DNA of 64,000 nt from Streptomyces xantholiticus (GTDB taxonomy: Bacteria; Actinomycetota; Actinomycetes; Streptomycetales; Streptomycetaceae): contig NZ_BMWB01000010.1 in assembly GCF_014651015.1 (NCBI RefSeq), positions 111,756-175,755 of the forward strand. Reading direction: 5' to 3'. Of the stretch, positions 18,389 to 26,767 are shown piece after piece. Numbering within the stretch: the first letter of the stretch is position 1; each line of letters starts with the position of its first letter. The notes below the pieces were generated by a model that saw only the letters and a program-made list of their open reading frames with translations, was not told where the DNA came from and searched no databases. The translations under genes and the position numbers were made by a program.

Positions 18389-19300
18389 GTGCGCAGCATT
18401 TGCGTCATCGGGGGAAGCCGCTATTTCGGGAAGCGGCTCATATCGCGGCTGCTGGCCGCCGGCGACCGTGTCACCGTCGTCAATCGGGGCTCGTCCGCGC
18501 CGCCCGACGGGGTGCTTCATCTCGTCGCCGACAGGAATGACGAGTCGTCGCTGCGTAACGCTCTCGGTGACCTGACTTTCGACGTCGTCGTCGACCAGGT
18601 CTGCTACACACCGCGCCAGGCGGACATCGCCCGGCGGGTGTTCGACGGCCGCACCGGCCGCTATGTCCTGACCTCCACGGTCGAGGTGTACGAGTACGAG
18701 GACTCCGACGCGCCCGTGCGGGAGGACGCGGTCGATCCGCACACGGTCGCGGTCGACCTCGACGCCCCCTGGGAAGACCCGGATCATCGGGAAGCCCACT
18801 ACGGCGAGGGGAAGCGCCAGGCGGAGGCGGTTCTCGCGGGGGCCTCCGGCTTCCCTTGGGTGTCCGTACGGACCGCCCATGTCCTGGGCGGAGCGGACGA
18901 CTTCACGGGGCGCGTCGAGCACTACGCCACCCGGATGCGGGAGGGCAGACCGATCCGCGTCCCGGTGGGAAACCGGCCCGCCACCTATATCCATGTCGAG
19001 GAGATCGCCGATTTCCTCTTCTGGACCGCCGGGCAGGAATTCACCGGACCGGTGAACGCGAACTCCCGCGGGCCGCTCGTCACCGCCGAAATATGCGAGG
19101 CCATCGGGCGCGTGTCCGGCGGCACGGCGGAATTCGCCGATGTGGCGGTGGGCGCCTACTCCCCGTTCTCGTTCGCCCGCTCCTACGGCATGGACAACGC
19201 CCGTGCCGCGCGGCTCGGCTTCTCCTTCTCCCATACCTCCGACTGGCTGGAGAGCGCGGTCGCCGAGACCCTCGGCGCACTCGAGGACGGAAAGCGATGA
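18389..19300 (+). CDS. NAD-dependent epimerase/dehydratase family protein
   Basis: This 303-aa short-chain reductase-like protein has an N-terminal Rossmann motif, ICVIGGSRYFGKRLISRLLA. The extended-SDR active-site YxxxK is replaced by a HYGEGKRQAE segment, as in the atypical SDR group. It probably acts on a nucleotide-linked or small-molecule sugar, but the substrate is unknown. The start is GTG 18389 with a GGGCGGGAAA purine stretch before it. Its stop overlaps the ATG of the aldo-keto reductase (ATGA), so the two enzymes are probably co-translated. Confidence 0.8.
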   Translation: MRSICVIGGSRYFGKRLISRLLAAGDRVTVVNRGSSAPPDGVLHLVADRNDESSLRNALGDLTFDVVVDQVCYTPRQADIARRVFDGRTGRYVLTSTVEVYEYEDSDAPVREDAVDPHTVAVDLDAPWEDPDHREAHYGEGKRQAEAVLAGASGFPWVSVRTAHVLGGADDFTGRVEHYATRMREGRPIRVPVGNRPATYIHVEEIADFLFWTAGQEFTGPVNANSRGPLVTAEICEAIGRVSGGTAEFADVAVGAYSPFSFARSYGMDNARAARLGFSFSHTSDWLESAVAETLGALEDGKR

Positions 19301-20175
19301 GACACCGCACCATCGGCGATCTTCGCGTCGGAGCGATCGGGTACGGCGCGATGCCGCTGTCCATCGAGGGGCACCCGGACGAGCGGCAGGCCGTCGCAAC
19401 GATCCACGCCGCGCTCGACGCCGGCGTCACCTTGATCGACACCGCGGACTCGTACCACGTGCCCGGCGGCGAACCCGGCCCCGGTGAACTGCTCGTCGCG
19501 CGGGTCCTGTCCGCGTACGGCGGTGCCGCCGACGCCGTGCTGGTCGCCACCAAGGGCGGGCGCGGCCGGACCGCCGACGGCGGATGGAGCGTCAACGGCG
19601 ACCCGAGGCATCTCAAGCGGGCCGCCGAAGCGTCGTCCGCACGCCTCGGCGGCGGCGCGATCGGGCTGTACCAGCTCCACAAGCCGGACCCGGCCGTCCC
19701 GTACGCCGAGTCGCTGGGCGCGCTGCAGGAGCTGCTGGCCGAGGGAACGATCCTGCGGGCCGGAATCTCGAACGTCGGCACGGAGCAGATCCTGCTGGCC
19801 CGGGAGATGCTGGGCGACCGGCTGGTGTCGGTGCAGAACCGGTACTCACCCGAGGTGCGCGACAGCGAACCGGAGTTGCGGCTGTGCGCAGAGCTGGGAC
19901 TCGCGTTCCTGCCGTGGAGTCCGCTGGGCGGGATCTCGCGCAGCGCGCTGAACGGCATGTCCGCGCTGTCCGCAACCAGGCCGTACGAGGCGTTCCACAC
20001 GGTGGCCCGTGAGCGGGGCGTCAGCCCGCAGCGGGTGGCGCTGGCCTGGCTGCTGGCGAAGTCGCCGGCGATGGTCCCGATCCCCGGCGCGAGCCGCCCC
20101 GCCACCGTCACCGACTCGGCCGCGGCAGCGGATCTCGAGCTGAGCGCCAACGAGTTGGCGTCACTGGACGGCTGA
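19297..20175 (+). CDS. Aldo/keto reductase
   Basis: The 292-aa TIM-barrel NADPH-dependent oxidoreductase shows AGVTLIDTADSY (Asp and Tyr of the catalytic tetrad), VATKGG (Lys), IGLYQLHKPDP (His) and the C-terminal NADP-binding VPIPGASRPATVTDSAAA. Substrate is unknown; the coupled epimerase-like partner suggests both act on the same carbonyl or sugar compound. Start ATG 19297 overlaps the previous stop. A 16-bp terminator follows. Confidence 0.88.
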   Translation: MRHRTIGDLRVGAIGYGAMPLSIEGHPDERQAVATIHAALDAGVTLIDTADSYHVPGGEPGPGELLVARVLSAYGGAADAVLVATKGGRGRTADGGWSVNGDPRHLKRAAEASSARLGGGAIGLYQLHKPDPAVPYAESLGALQELLAEGTILRAGISNVGTEQILLAREMLGDRLVSVQNRYSPEVRDSEPELRLCAELGLAFLPWSPLGGISRSALNGMSALSATRPYEAFHTVARERGVSPQRVALAWLLAKSPAMVPIPGASRPATVTDSAAAADLELSANELASLDG

Positions 20176-20208
20176 CCGGCCTCCAGGCCGGCGCTCGACC
20201 GCGACAGC

Positions 20209-20251
20209 GGCGTGTGCCGGACCCAAGGGGGAAGAGGGTCCGGCACACGCC
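20209..20251. terminator. Bidirectional terminator, aldo-keto reductase / dctA
   Basis: A perfect 16-bp inverted repeat (20209-20224 with 20236-20251) with an 11-base loop lies between convergent genes. Confidence 0.85.
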
Positions 20252-20274
20252 TGGAGACGAAGGTCCGCGGGGAA

Positions 20275-21645
20275 TCAGACCTTCACGGGCTCCCGCTCGT
20301 CGTCCCGCGGCGCCGGGACGACCACCTCGTCGCCGCCGCCCTGCGGGGCGTGGTCGTCGACCAGGGTCTTCTCGTCGAACGGGACCTTGCCGGCCAGCAC
20401 CTGTCCGGCCCGGTCCTTGTCGATCTCCTTCGTCCAGGTGCCGACCAGGACGGTGGCCACCGCATTGCCGGCGAAGTTCGTCAGGGCACGCGCCTCACTC
20501 ATGAAGCGGTCGATGCCGACGATCAGGCCGACGCCGTCGACCAGCTCCGGCCGGTGCGACTGAAGACCGCCCGCCAGCGTCGCGAGGCCGGCTCCGGTGA
20601 CCCCCGCCGCACCCTTCGAGGCGATGATCATGAAGACCAGCAGCGAGATCTGCTCGGAAGCGCTCAGCGGCGCGCCCGTCGCGTTGGCGATGAACAGCGA
20701 GGCCATCGTCAGGTAGATCGCCGTGCCGTCGAGGTTGAAGGAGTAGCCGGTCGGGACCGTGATGCCGACCACCGGCTTGCTCACGCCCATGTGCTCCATC
20801 TTCGCGATCAGCCGCGGCAGCGCGGACTCGGAGGAGGAGGTGGAGAGGATCAGCAGGAACTCACGGCCGAGGTACTTCAGCAGCGTGAAGATGTTCATCC
20901 CGGCGAACAGGCGCAGCAGCAGGCCCAGCACCACAAAGACGAACAGGGCGCAGGTGACGTAGAAGCCGATCATGATCACGGCCAGCGACTTCAGCGCGTC
21001 GAGACCGGTCTCGCCGACCACCGCGGCGATCGCGCCGAAGGCACCGACCGGCGCGGCCCACATGATCATGGCAAGGATGCGGAACACCAGGCGCTGGATG
21101 TGCCCGATGCCGCGCAGCACCGGCTCACCCGCGGAGCCCATGGCCTGCAGCGCGAAGCCGGCCAGCAGCGCGACCAGCAGTGTCTGCAGCACCTCGCCCT
21201 CGGTGAAGGCGGAGACCAGCGTCGTCGGAATGATCCCCAGCAGGAAGTCCGCGGTGCTCTCGCCGCCGCCGGACGCCTGCTCGGCGCCGGCCGCACGGGC
21301 CGCCTCGGTCAGGTGGAGTCCGGAGCCCGGCTCCAGCACGTTGCCGACGACCAGGCCGATGGCGAGGGCGACCGTCGACATGACCATGAAGTAGCCGAGG
21401 GCCAGTCCACCGACGGCCCCGACCTTGGCAGCCTTCCGTACGGAGCCGATGCCGAGCACGATCGTGCAGAAGATCACCGGCGAGATCATCATCTTGATGA
21501 GGTTCACGAAGCCCTTGCCGATGGGCTTGAGCTCGACGGCCACCCCCGGGGCAGCGAAACCGACGATGATGCCGAGCACCACCGCGCCGATGACTGCCAG
21601 ATACAGATAATGGGTACGGTCCCGCTTGCCTGCGGCTGTAGTGGC
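20275..21645 (-). CDS. dctA: C4-dicarboxylate:cation symporter
   Basis: The 456-aa membrane carrier is of the DAACS/SLC1 family, which imports succinate, fumarate, malate or aspartate/glutamate with Na+ or H+. Features are about eight membrane helices, the re-entrant-loop serine-rich segment LILSTSSSESALPRLI, and the substrate motif PTGYSFNLDGTAIYLTMA. GTG 21645 is preceded by GAGGAGG at suitable spacing, so the upstream ATG at 21678 is unlikely. The divergent neighbours encode a CitA/DcuS-type sensor pair, a classic arrangement in which the two-component system controls the carrier. Confidence 0.9.
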   Translation of the reverse strand, partial: ATTAAGKRDRTHYLYLAVIGAVVLGIIVGFAAPGVAVELKPIGKGFVNLIKMMISPVIFCTIVLGIGSVRKAAKVGAVGGLALGYFMVMSTVALAIGLVVGNVLEPGSGLHLTEAARAAGAEQASGGGESTADFLLGIIPTTLVSAFTEGEVLQTLLVALLAGFALQAMGSAGEPVLRGIGHIQRLVFRILAMIMWAAPVGAFGAIAAVVGETGLDALKSLAVIMIGFYVTCALFVFVVLGLLLRLFAGMNIFTLLKYLGREFLLILSTSSSESALPRLIAKMEHMGVSKPVVGITVPTGYSFNLDGTAIYLTMASLFIANATGAPLSASEQISLLVFMIIASKGAAGVTGAGLATLAGGLQSHRPELVDGVGLIVGIDRFMSEARALTNFAGNAVATVLVGTWTKEIDKDRAGQVLAGKVPFDEKTLVDDHAPQGGGDEVVVPAPRDDEREPVKV

Positions 21646-21774
21646 CACGGGGTGCCTCCTCGTTGAATGTGCGTCCATGTCCCGATGGATCTCAGCGACT
21701 ATCCATCAGGCTGTGACCCCGGTCACCCTTGCGTTCGTTTCGTTCACACAAACCCGGCCAGGCAGACTTGGCCC
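21646..21774. promoter_or_regulatory. dctA / sensor-kinase control region with Crp-like site
   Basis: GTGACCCCGGTCAC (21713-21726) exactly fits the GTG-N6-GNCAC consensus reported for Streptomyces Crp, as I recall it. A separate 7-bp-arm inverted repeat (GATGGAT at 21684-21690 with ATCCATC at 21701-21707) is a candidate operator for the response regulator. Both lie between divergent genes. Confidence 0.5.
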
Positions 21775-23400
21775 ATGCGCATCCCCCGCCCTCGCAGCCT
21801 CGCGGCCCAGTTGTTCGCGATGCAGGTCGTGCTGGTCGCGGCGATCTTGGCGGGCTTCGCGCTCTTCACGTACCTCACCGACCGCTCGCAGGCCGAGGAG
21901 AGCGCTCGCCTGCAGTCCAGGGCCACCGCGGCGGCCGCCGCCCGCTCGCCGTCGGTCGTCGACGCCGTGCGGTCCGCCGAGCCGTCGGCGGTGCTCCAGC
22001 CGTACGCGGAGGCGCTGCGCAAGGACGCCGCCATGGACTTCGTCGTGATCATGGACCCGGAGGGGCGGCGCTGGACGCACCCGCTGCCCGACCGGATCGG
22101 CCGGACCTATCTCGGCCACATAGAACCGGCGCTGGCCGGGCGGATCTTCAGCGAACAGTACGTGGGGACGCTCGGACTGTCCGTGCGCACAGTGGCGCCG
22201 GTGTACGACGGCGGGAAGGTCGTCGCGATCGTCAGCGCCGGCATCACGGTCGAGGAGATCACCGAGCAGGTTCGCGACCAGGTCACCGCGCTGCTCGCCA
22301 TGGCGGGAGCGGCCCTCGCGCTCGGTGGGATCGGCACGTACGTCATCAACGCCCGGCTGCGGCGCCACACCCATGGCATGAACGCGGCCGAGCTCGGCCG
22401 TATGCACGACTACCACGAGGCCGCGCTGCACGCCGTACGCGAAGGTCTCATGATGCTCGACGGCAACCGGCGGATCGCGCTCGCCAACGACGGCGCACGG
22501 GAGTTGCTCGGGCTCGGCGACGACGCCGTGGGCCGCCCTGTCGCCGACCTCGGCCTGCCGCCGCCGCTGACCGGTGCACTGCTGGCCTCCGAGCCCAGGG
22601 TCGACGAGGTCCACCTCTCCGCGGACCGGGTCGTGGTCGTCAACACCCAGCCGGTGGTGGGCGGCGAGCAGCGCGGCACGGTGGTCACGCTGCGAGACCA
22701 CACGGAGCTCCAGGCGCTCTCCGGCGAGCTGGACTCCGAGCGTGGCTTCACGCAGGCCCTGCGGTCCCAGGCCCACGAGGCCGCGAACCGGCTCCACACG
22801 GTCGTCTCGCTGATCGAACTCGGCCGGGCGGACGAGGCGGTCGTCTTCGCCACGGCGGAGCTCGAGCTGGCCCAGGCCCTGACCGACCGCGTGGTCGACG
22901 CGGTCGGCGAACCGGTGCTGGCGGCGCTGCTGCTGGGCAAGGCGGCGCAGGCGAACGAGCGCGGCGTGGAACTGGTCCTCACGGAGGACAGCCGCATCGA
23001 CGACGGCGTCATCCCGCGTACCCTCCCATCTCGCGACCTGGTGACGATCCTGGGCAACCTGATCGACAACGCGGTCGACGCGGCGTCCGAGGCGGTGGCC
23101 GGCATCGACGGGGTGCCGGCCCGTGGCGAACGCGCACGGGTGACCGTCGCCGCGCGGGTCGAGGGTGGGGAGTTGCTGATGCGGGTCGGTGACACGGGAG
23201 CCGGGGTCGACTCCGGCGACGCCGCGCAGGTGTTCCGGCGCGGCTGGTCCACGCACGGCGCGGGCCGCGGGCTGGGGCTGGCGCTCGTGCAGCAGGCCGT
23301 GCACCGCGGCCGTGGCACCGTCGACCTGGCCCGAAGCCCGGACGGCGGTGCGGAGTTCACCGTGCGGCTGCCGCTGCGCCCCGCGGAGGTGACCGGGTGA
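21775..23400 (+). CDS. CitA/DcuS-like sensor histidine kinase
   Basis: The 541-aa membrane kinase has a first transmembrane helix at about 12-32, a periplasm-type PAS sensor (about 35-165), a second helix near 170-190, a cytoplasmic PAS (about 205-320) and a SpoOB-type kinase core. The phospho-acceptor His lies in SQAHEAANRLHTVVSLIELG. The ATPase part shows NLIDNAVDAASEA, VGDTGAGVD and GAGRGLGLALVQQAVHRGRG. ATG 21775 is chosen because family proteins begin shortly before the first helix; its ribosome site is weak. It is translationally coupled to the response regulator and probably senses a di- or tricarboxylate. Confidence 0.88.
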   Translation: MRIPRPRSLAAQLFAMQVVLVAAILAGFALFTYLTDRSQAEESARLQSRATAAAAARSPSVVDAVRSAEPSAVLQPYAEALRKDAAMDFVVIMDPEGRRWTHPLPDRIGRTYLGHIEPALAGRIFSEQYVGTLGLSVRTVAPVYDGGKVVAIVSAGITVEEITEQVRDQVTALLAMAGAALALGGIGTYVINARLRRHTHGMNAAELGRMHDYHEAALHAVREGLMMLDGNRRIALANDGARELLGLGDDAVGRPVADLGLPPPLTGALLASEPRVDEVHLSADRVVVVNTQPVVGGEQRGTVVTLRDHTELQALSGELDSERGFTQALRSQAHEAANRLHTVVSLIELGRADEAVVFATAELELAQALTDRVVDAVGEPVLAALLLGKAAQANERGVELVLTEDSRIDDGVIPRTLPSRDLVTILGNLIDNAVDAASEAVAGIDGVPARGERARVTVAARVEGGELLMRVGDTGAGVDSGDAAQVFRRGWSTHGAGRGLGLALVQQAVHRGRGTVDLARSPDGGAEFTVRLPLRPAEVTG

Positions 23401-24077
23401 CGATCAGAGTCCTGGTCGTCGAGGACGACCCCGTCGCCGCCGACGCGCACGCCATGTACGTGGGCCGGGTCACCGGGTTCGCGGTCGCCGGGATCGCGCA
23501 CTCACGCGCCGAGGCCGTACGCCTCCTGGAGCGTGCGGACGTGGATCTGCTGCTGCTCGACCTCTATCTGCCGGACGGTCACGGCCTCGCGCTGGTACGT
23601 TCCCTGCGCGCGGCGGGCCACTCGGCGGACGTCATCGCCGTCACCTCCGCACGCGATCTGGCGATCGTCCGTGAGGGCGTGTCCCTCGGCGTCGTGCAGT
23701 ACGTCCTCAAACCGTTCACGTTCGCCACCCTGCGCGACCGGCTCACCCGTTACGCCGAGTTCCGCGCGTCCGCCGGTGAGGCCAGTGGACAGGACGAGGT
23801 CGACCGGGCGCTCGCCACCCTGCGCACGCCGCGTACCACCACCTCGCTCCCCAAGGGCCTCAGTGGCCCCACCCTGGAGGCGGTCACGCGGACCTTGCGC
23901 GAGTCCGCACAGGGGCTCACCGCCACGGAGGCCGCGGCGGCCGTCGGCATCTCGCGGATCACCGCCCGCCGGTATCTGGAGCATCTCGTCACCGCCGGGC
24001 GGGCGGCCCGCGCGCCCCAGTACGGCCAGATCGGCCGCCCCGAACTCCAGTACCGCTGGATCAGCACGGTCCGCTGA
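23397..24077 (+). CDS. CitB/DcuR-like response regulator
   Basis: The 226-aa protein has a receiver domain (about 1-120; VLVVEDDP, phospho-acceptor Asp55 in LLLLDLYLPDGHG, Lys in YVLKPFTF). A C-terminal winged helix-turn-helix (about 165-220; TATEAAAAVGISRITARRYLEHL) follows. GTG 23397 overlaps the kinase stop. Its probable target is the divergent dctA promoter. Confidence 0.9.
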   Translation: MTIRVLVVEDDPVAADAHAMYVGRVTGFAVAGIAHSRAEAVRLLERADVDLLLLDLYLPDGHGLALVRSLRAAGHSADVIAVTSARDLAIVREGVSLGVVQYVLKPFTFATLRDRLTRYAEFRASAGEASGQDEVDRALATLRTPRTTTSLPKGLSGPTLEAVTRTLRESAQGLTATEAAAAVGISRITARRYLEHLVTAGRAARAPQYGQIGRPELQYRWISTVR

Positions 24078-24167
24078 ACCCGGCCGACACCCGTGCTCTG
24101 CACGGGGATTGCTTTTGTCAACCGACCGGCCATACGGTCACCGGGCAGTAGCCCGACGCGCCCGGAG

Positions 24168-24516
24168 GCGACCCCTCACACCGTCGAGGTCGTCCACAAC
24201 CGGTCCACGGACAACAAGATCCGCTTCAAGGACGCCTGCCTCGAGGCGGCGAAGAAACAGTTCGAGAAGGAACACGCCGGCAAAGAGGTCAAGCTGGTCC
24301 CGGTACAGGCCCCGGACAACGACTACGCCGCCAAGGCCCAGCAGACGATGCGTTCCCTCACGACCGCACCCGACCTGGTCTACGAGGACACGGTCCGTAT
24401 CAACTTCGACATGGGGCCGGGTACTTGAAGCCGCTCGACGACCACACCGCGAAGTGGGACCGTACGACGAACAGCTGAGAACCATCACCGACGGCGCCGT
24501 CGTCGTCGCGAAGTGA
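24168..24516 (+). pseudogene. Decayed sugar ABC transporter substrate-binding protein
   Basis: A recognisable N-terminal stretch of a family-1 extracellular solute-binding protein (VEVVHNRSTDNKIRFKDACL, later APDLVYEDTVRINFD) is read in one frame to 24417. The match then continues in another frame as GYLKPLDDHTAKWD. Next comes a short C-terminal-like tail (YDEQLRTITDGAVVVAK) ending at TGA 24514-24516. The signal peptide is missing and most of the middle of the gene is absent. Intact relatives are about 420-440 aa. It heads a string of similar remnants. Confidence 0.65.
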
Positions 24517-24602
24517 AGCGACCGGTGAGCGCCTCCCGAACGGGACGGTGGCGGTGGGTACCGCTCGCCCCCGCCACCGTCCTGCTGCTGTTCCTGGCCG
24601 GC
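24513..24602 (+). pseudogene. N-terminal remnant of an ABC sugar permease (MalF type)
   Basis: About 30 codons encode a basic N-terminus and the first membrane helix (RWRWVPLAPATVLLLFLAG). The frame then runs out of homology and is joined directly to part of a second permease. It overlaps the stop of the substrate-binding remnant, as an intact operon would. Confidence 0.5.
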
Positions 24603-24765
24603 GCTCCTCCTGGCCACCAAACAACTGCGCTTCGCGGTCCGGCTGATGAAGAACCTCATGGGCGGTGTCCCGGTGGTGCTGGGGGAGGCCGCGTGGACGG
24701 ACGGTGCATCGAATCTGCAGACCCTCGCACGTGTGGTGCTGCCGCTGATGGGCCCCGAGGGATGA
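24603..24765 (+). pseudogene. Remnant of a second ABC permease (MalG type) with EAA loop
   Basis: In a different frame from the previous fragment, the DNA encodes LLLATKQLRFAVRLMK followed by the classic permease EAA motif, EAAWTDGASNLQTLARVVLP, which contacts the ATPase. It stops at TGA 24763-24765. Upstream and downstream helices are missing. This shows an entire MalFG-type importer collapsed into about 600 bp. Confidence 0.65.
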
Positions 24766-24891
24766 CGGTGCGACCGGCCGGTAACCGCCATGGACACATC
24801 GGCCGCCCGATCAAGTCGGACGTTTCCACGAACCGCGGCCTTGGTTGTACGCACCGTAGCCACCCCTGCCGGACGCCCCTAGGTTGGGTGC

Positions 24892-25590
24892 GTGCAGCAC
24901 AGCCCCTCCCCTTGCCTCAACGCCCCCGCCGCGCGCCGTCTGCGCGAGGCGCTGGGGATGGCGCCCGGCCATGTGGCGTACGGGCTGCGGGCCCAGTACG
25001 GCATGCATGTCACCCCGGAGACGGTCACGGCCTGGGAGCGGGGGCTCGCCGTGCCGGACGCCCGGGAGCTGACCGCGCTCGCCGGGGTGCTGTGGTGCTC
25101 GCCGGGTGAGCTGCTGGCCGCCGCGACGACGTTGCGCGAGCATCGGATCGCTCGCGGCCTCCCGCCGGACGAGCTGGCCCGGCTGGTGGGCATGGACACC
25201 CCCGCGTATCTGCGGATGGAGGAGTCCGGCAGATGGCGGGGGAACGAGCGGCAGACCGCCGCCCTCTCCGGCGTGCTCGGTCTGACGCCCCGCGAACTGC
25301 TCTCCGCCACGGGACGCGACGAGGACTTGGCCGAGCTGCTGCGGGGCGCGGTGACCTCGCGCTGGCAGGCGTACCTCCGCCCGGTGGGCAGGATGCTCCC
25401 GCTGGACCGCGACCATCTCCGGGACCTGCTCCAGCAGTTGCACGCCGACTACCAGTCCCGGATGGTGGCCACGCTCAGCTGGGGCTCCGCGTCGCAGGAC
25501 ACGGGCGAGGTGGGGAGGGAGTTCCTGGCTCGGATCGTGGACCACTTCTGGGACCTGGCGCACGGACAGGGCTCCCCGAGGGGCTACTGA
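24892..25590 (+). CDS. Helix-turn-helix DNA-binding protein
   Basis: This 232-aa probable regulator has two Cro/C1-like helix-turn-helix segments in tandem. The first is about 12-75 (RLREALGMAPGHVAYGLR, ETVTAWERGLAVPDARELTA) and the second about 80-140 (LREHRIARGLPPDELARLVG). A C-terminal helical region of unknown function follows. GTG 24892 is the first good start. No membrane segment is visible. Its 3' end overlaps that of the convergent lectin-like gene by seven bases. Target unknown. Confidence 0.75.
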   Translation: MQHSPSPCLNAPAARRLREALGMAPGHVAYGLRAQYGMHVTPETVTAWERGLAVPDARELTALAGVLWCSPGELLAAATTLREHRIARGLPPDELARLVGMDTPAYLRMEESGRWRGNERQTAALSGVLGLTPRELLSATGRDEDLAELLRGAVTSRWQAYLRPVGRMLPLDRDHLRDLLQQLHADYQSRMVATLSWGSASQDTGEVGREFLARIVDHFWDLAHGQGSPRGY

Positions 25591-26540
25591 CCGGCACCCC
25601 CGGCGGACCGCCGGTCGAAGGAGAACAGCTGGCCTCCTGCGTCGTCGGTGCAGGCCAACTGCCGTATGTCTTCGCCCTCCCGCTCGGTGGCCTTCTCCAC
25701 CCCAGCGCACAGGTCACTGTGGAGCGGACGGAGGCGGAAGCCGCGTAGCGGTGTGCCGACCGGTTCGAGCCGGAAGGCCTCCGCCGTCCCGCGTTTGCCG
25801 CACTCCTGGTCCTCCACCGGGGCGCCGATCTCGGTGGACTTCTCCTGGACGCCGGTGCAGCCCCAGCCGAAGGTGGCGTGGAGCGTCTCCAGCCGCCAGT
25901 CGGCGCCGAGCCGCTTCAGGGAGAACTCCGGGTTGGACCGCTCCGAGCAGGGCTGCTGGTACAGCTGGCCGCTCCGCCCGCCCTGCTCGGCGAGGCAGAG
26001 ACCGGAGTGCACGAGCCGTATCTGCACCGGGCCGGGAGCGGGGCCGGTCACCGCGCGGGGCTGCGCGCCGTCGTCCGCGTCTCCCTTGGCGAGCACGACT
26101 GCTGCCGCGGCCGCGACGCCGACGACCAGGACCGCGACAGCCGCCGCGACGAGCCGGCGGCGTGGTCCTCTCGGTGACGGCTCCGGCTCCGCGCGCTCCT
26201 GCGGCTCCGACCGGGAGGCCCCCTCGACGCCATCGGCCGGTTCCGGCCGCTCGCGCCGCGTCAGCTCCTTCCGGACCCGCAGCCAGGCCTCGGTCTCGCC
26301 CGGTCCCACGCCGCAGGCCCGTACGAACGCGGCCACCAACTCCTCGCGCGGCAGCGTGGTCCGGGCGAGCATGTTGGCGACCGTCGAACGCGGCAGAACG
26401 TCGCCGACCGTCTCGGCACGCGACGTCAACTCCCGGTAGGTCAGGCCCGACCAGTCCTTGAGGTCCTGCATCGCGGCGACGAAGGAGGCCGAATCACGCG
26501 CCCGTTCCGGATCCGGAGCCCCGCTCCCGGCGAGTTCCAT
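25584..26540 (-). CDS. HTH / membrane anchor / ricin-type lectin protein
   Basis: The 318-aa protein has three parts. A cytoplasmic XRE-like helix-turn-helix region (about 18-80) contains SGLTYRELTSRAETVGDVLP. One membrane helix (about 130-151) follows a basic stretch. An exterior ricin B-like beta-trefoil (about 165-315) has paired cysteines (SGLCLAEQ, QQPCSE, WGCTG, DLCAGVE, RQLACTDD). The topology suggests a membrane-bound DNA-binding protein with an outside carbohydrate or ligand-binding domain. Start ATG 26540 has only a modest ribosome site (GGGGAA). Function is not established. Confidence 0.75.
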   Translation of the reverse strand: MELAGSGAPDPERARDSASFVAAMQDLKDWSGLTYRELTSRAETVGDVLPRSTVANMLARTTLPREELVAAFVRACGVGPGETEAWLRVRKELTRRERPEPADGVEGASRSEPQERAEPEPSPRGPRRRLVAAAVAVLVVGVAAAAAVVLAKGDADDGAQPRAVTGPAPGPVQIRLVHSGLCLAEQGGRSGQLYQQPCSERSNPEFSLKRLGADWRLETLHATFGWGCTGVQEKSTEIGAPVEDQECGKRGTAEAFRLEPVGTPLRGFRLRPLHSDLCAGVEKATEREGEDIRQLACTDDAGGQLFSFDRRSAGGAGQ

Positions 26541-26706
26541 CTGCTGTTCCCCGTTCCGACGTCTCTGCCGACCTGGCCGACCCGCCCGCTGACCCGCCCG
26601 CTGACCTGCTGGGACAAGGTGGGACACGTCCCGGACGGAGAACAGCCTTGCGACAGGTGCCCAGGAACTCAAGAGTGGTCTGCGCCAACCACCGGCGGAG
26701 AAAGGA

Positions 26707-26749
26707 CGAGTGGCCTTGATCGCCACGGGGGGACGATCAAGGCCACTCG
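26707..26749 (-). terminator. Terminator of pfkA
   Basis: A perfect 16-bp stem (26707-26722 with 26734-26749) with an 11-base loop lies 18 bp after the pfkA stop on the minus strand. It has no T run. Confidence 0.8.
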
Positions 26750-26767
26750 ACGACCGGAGGAGACCGC

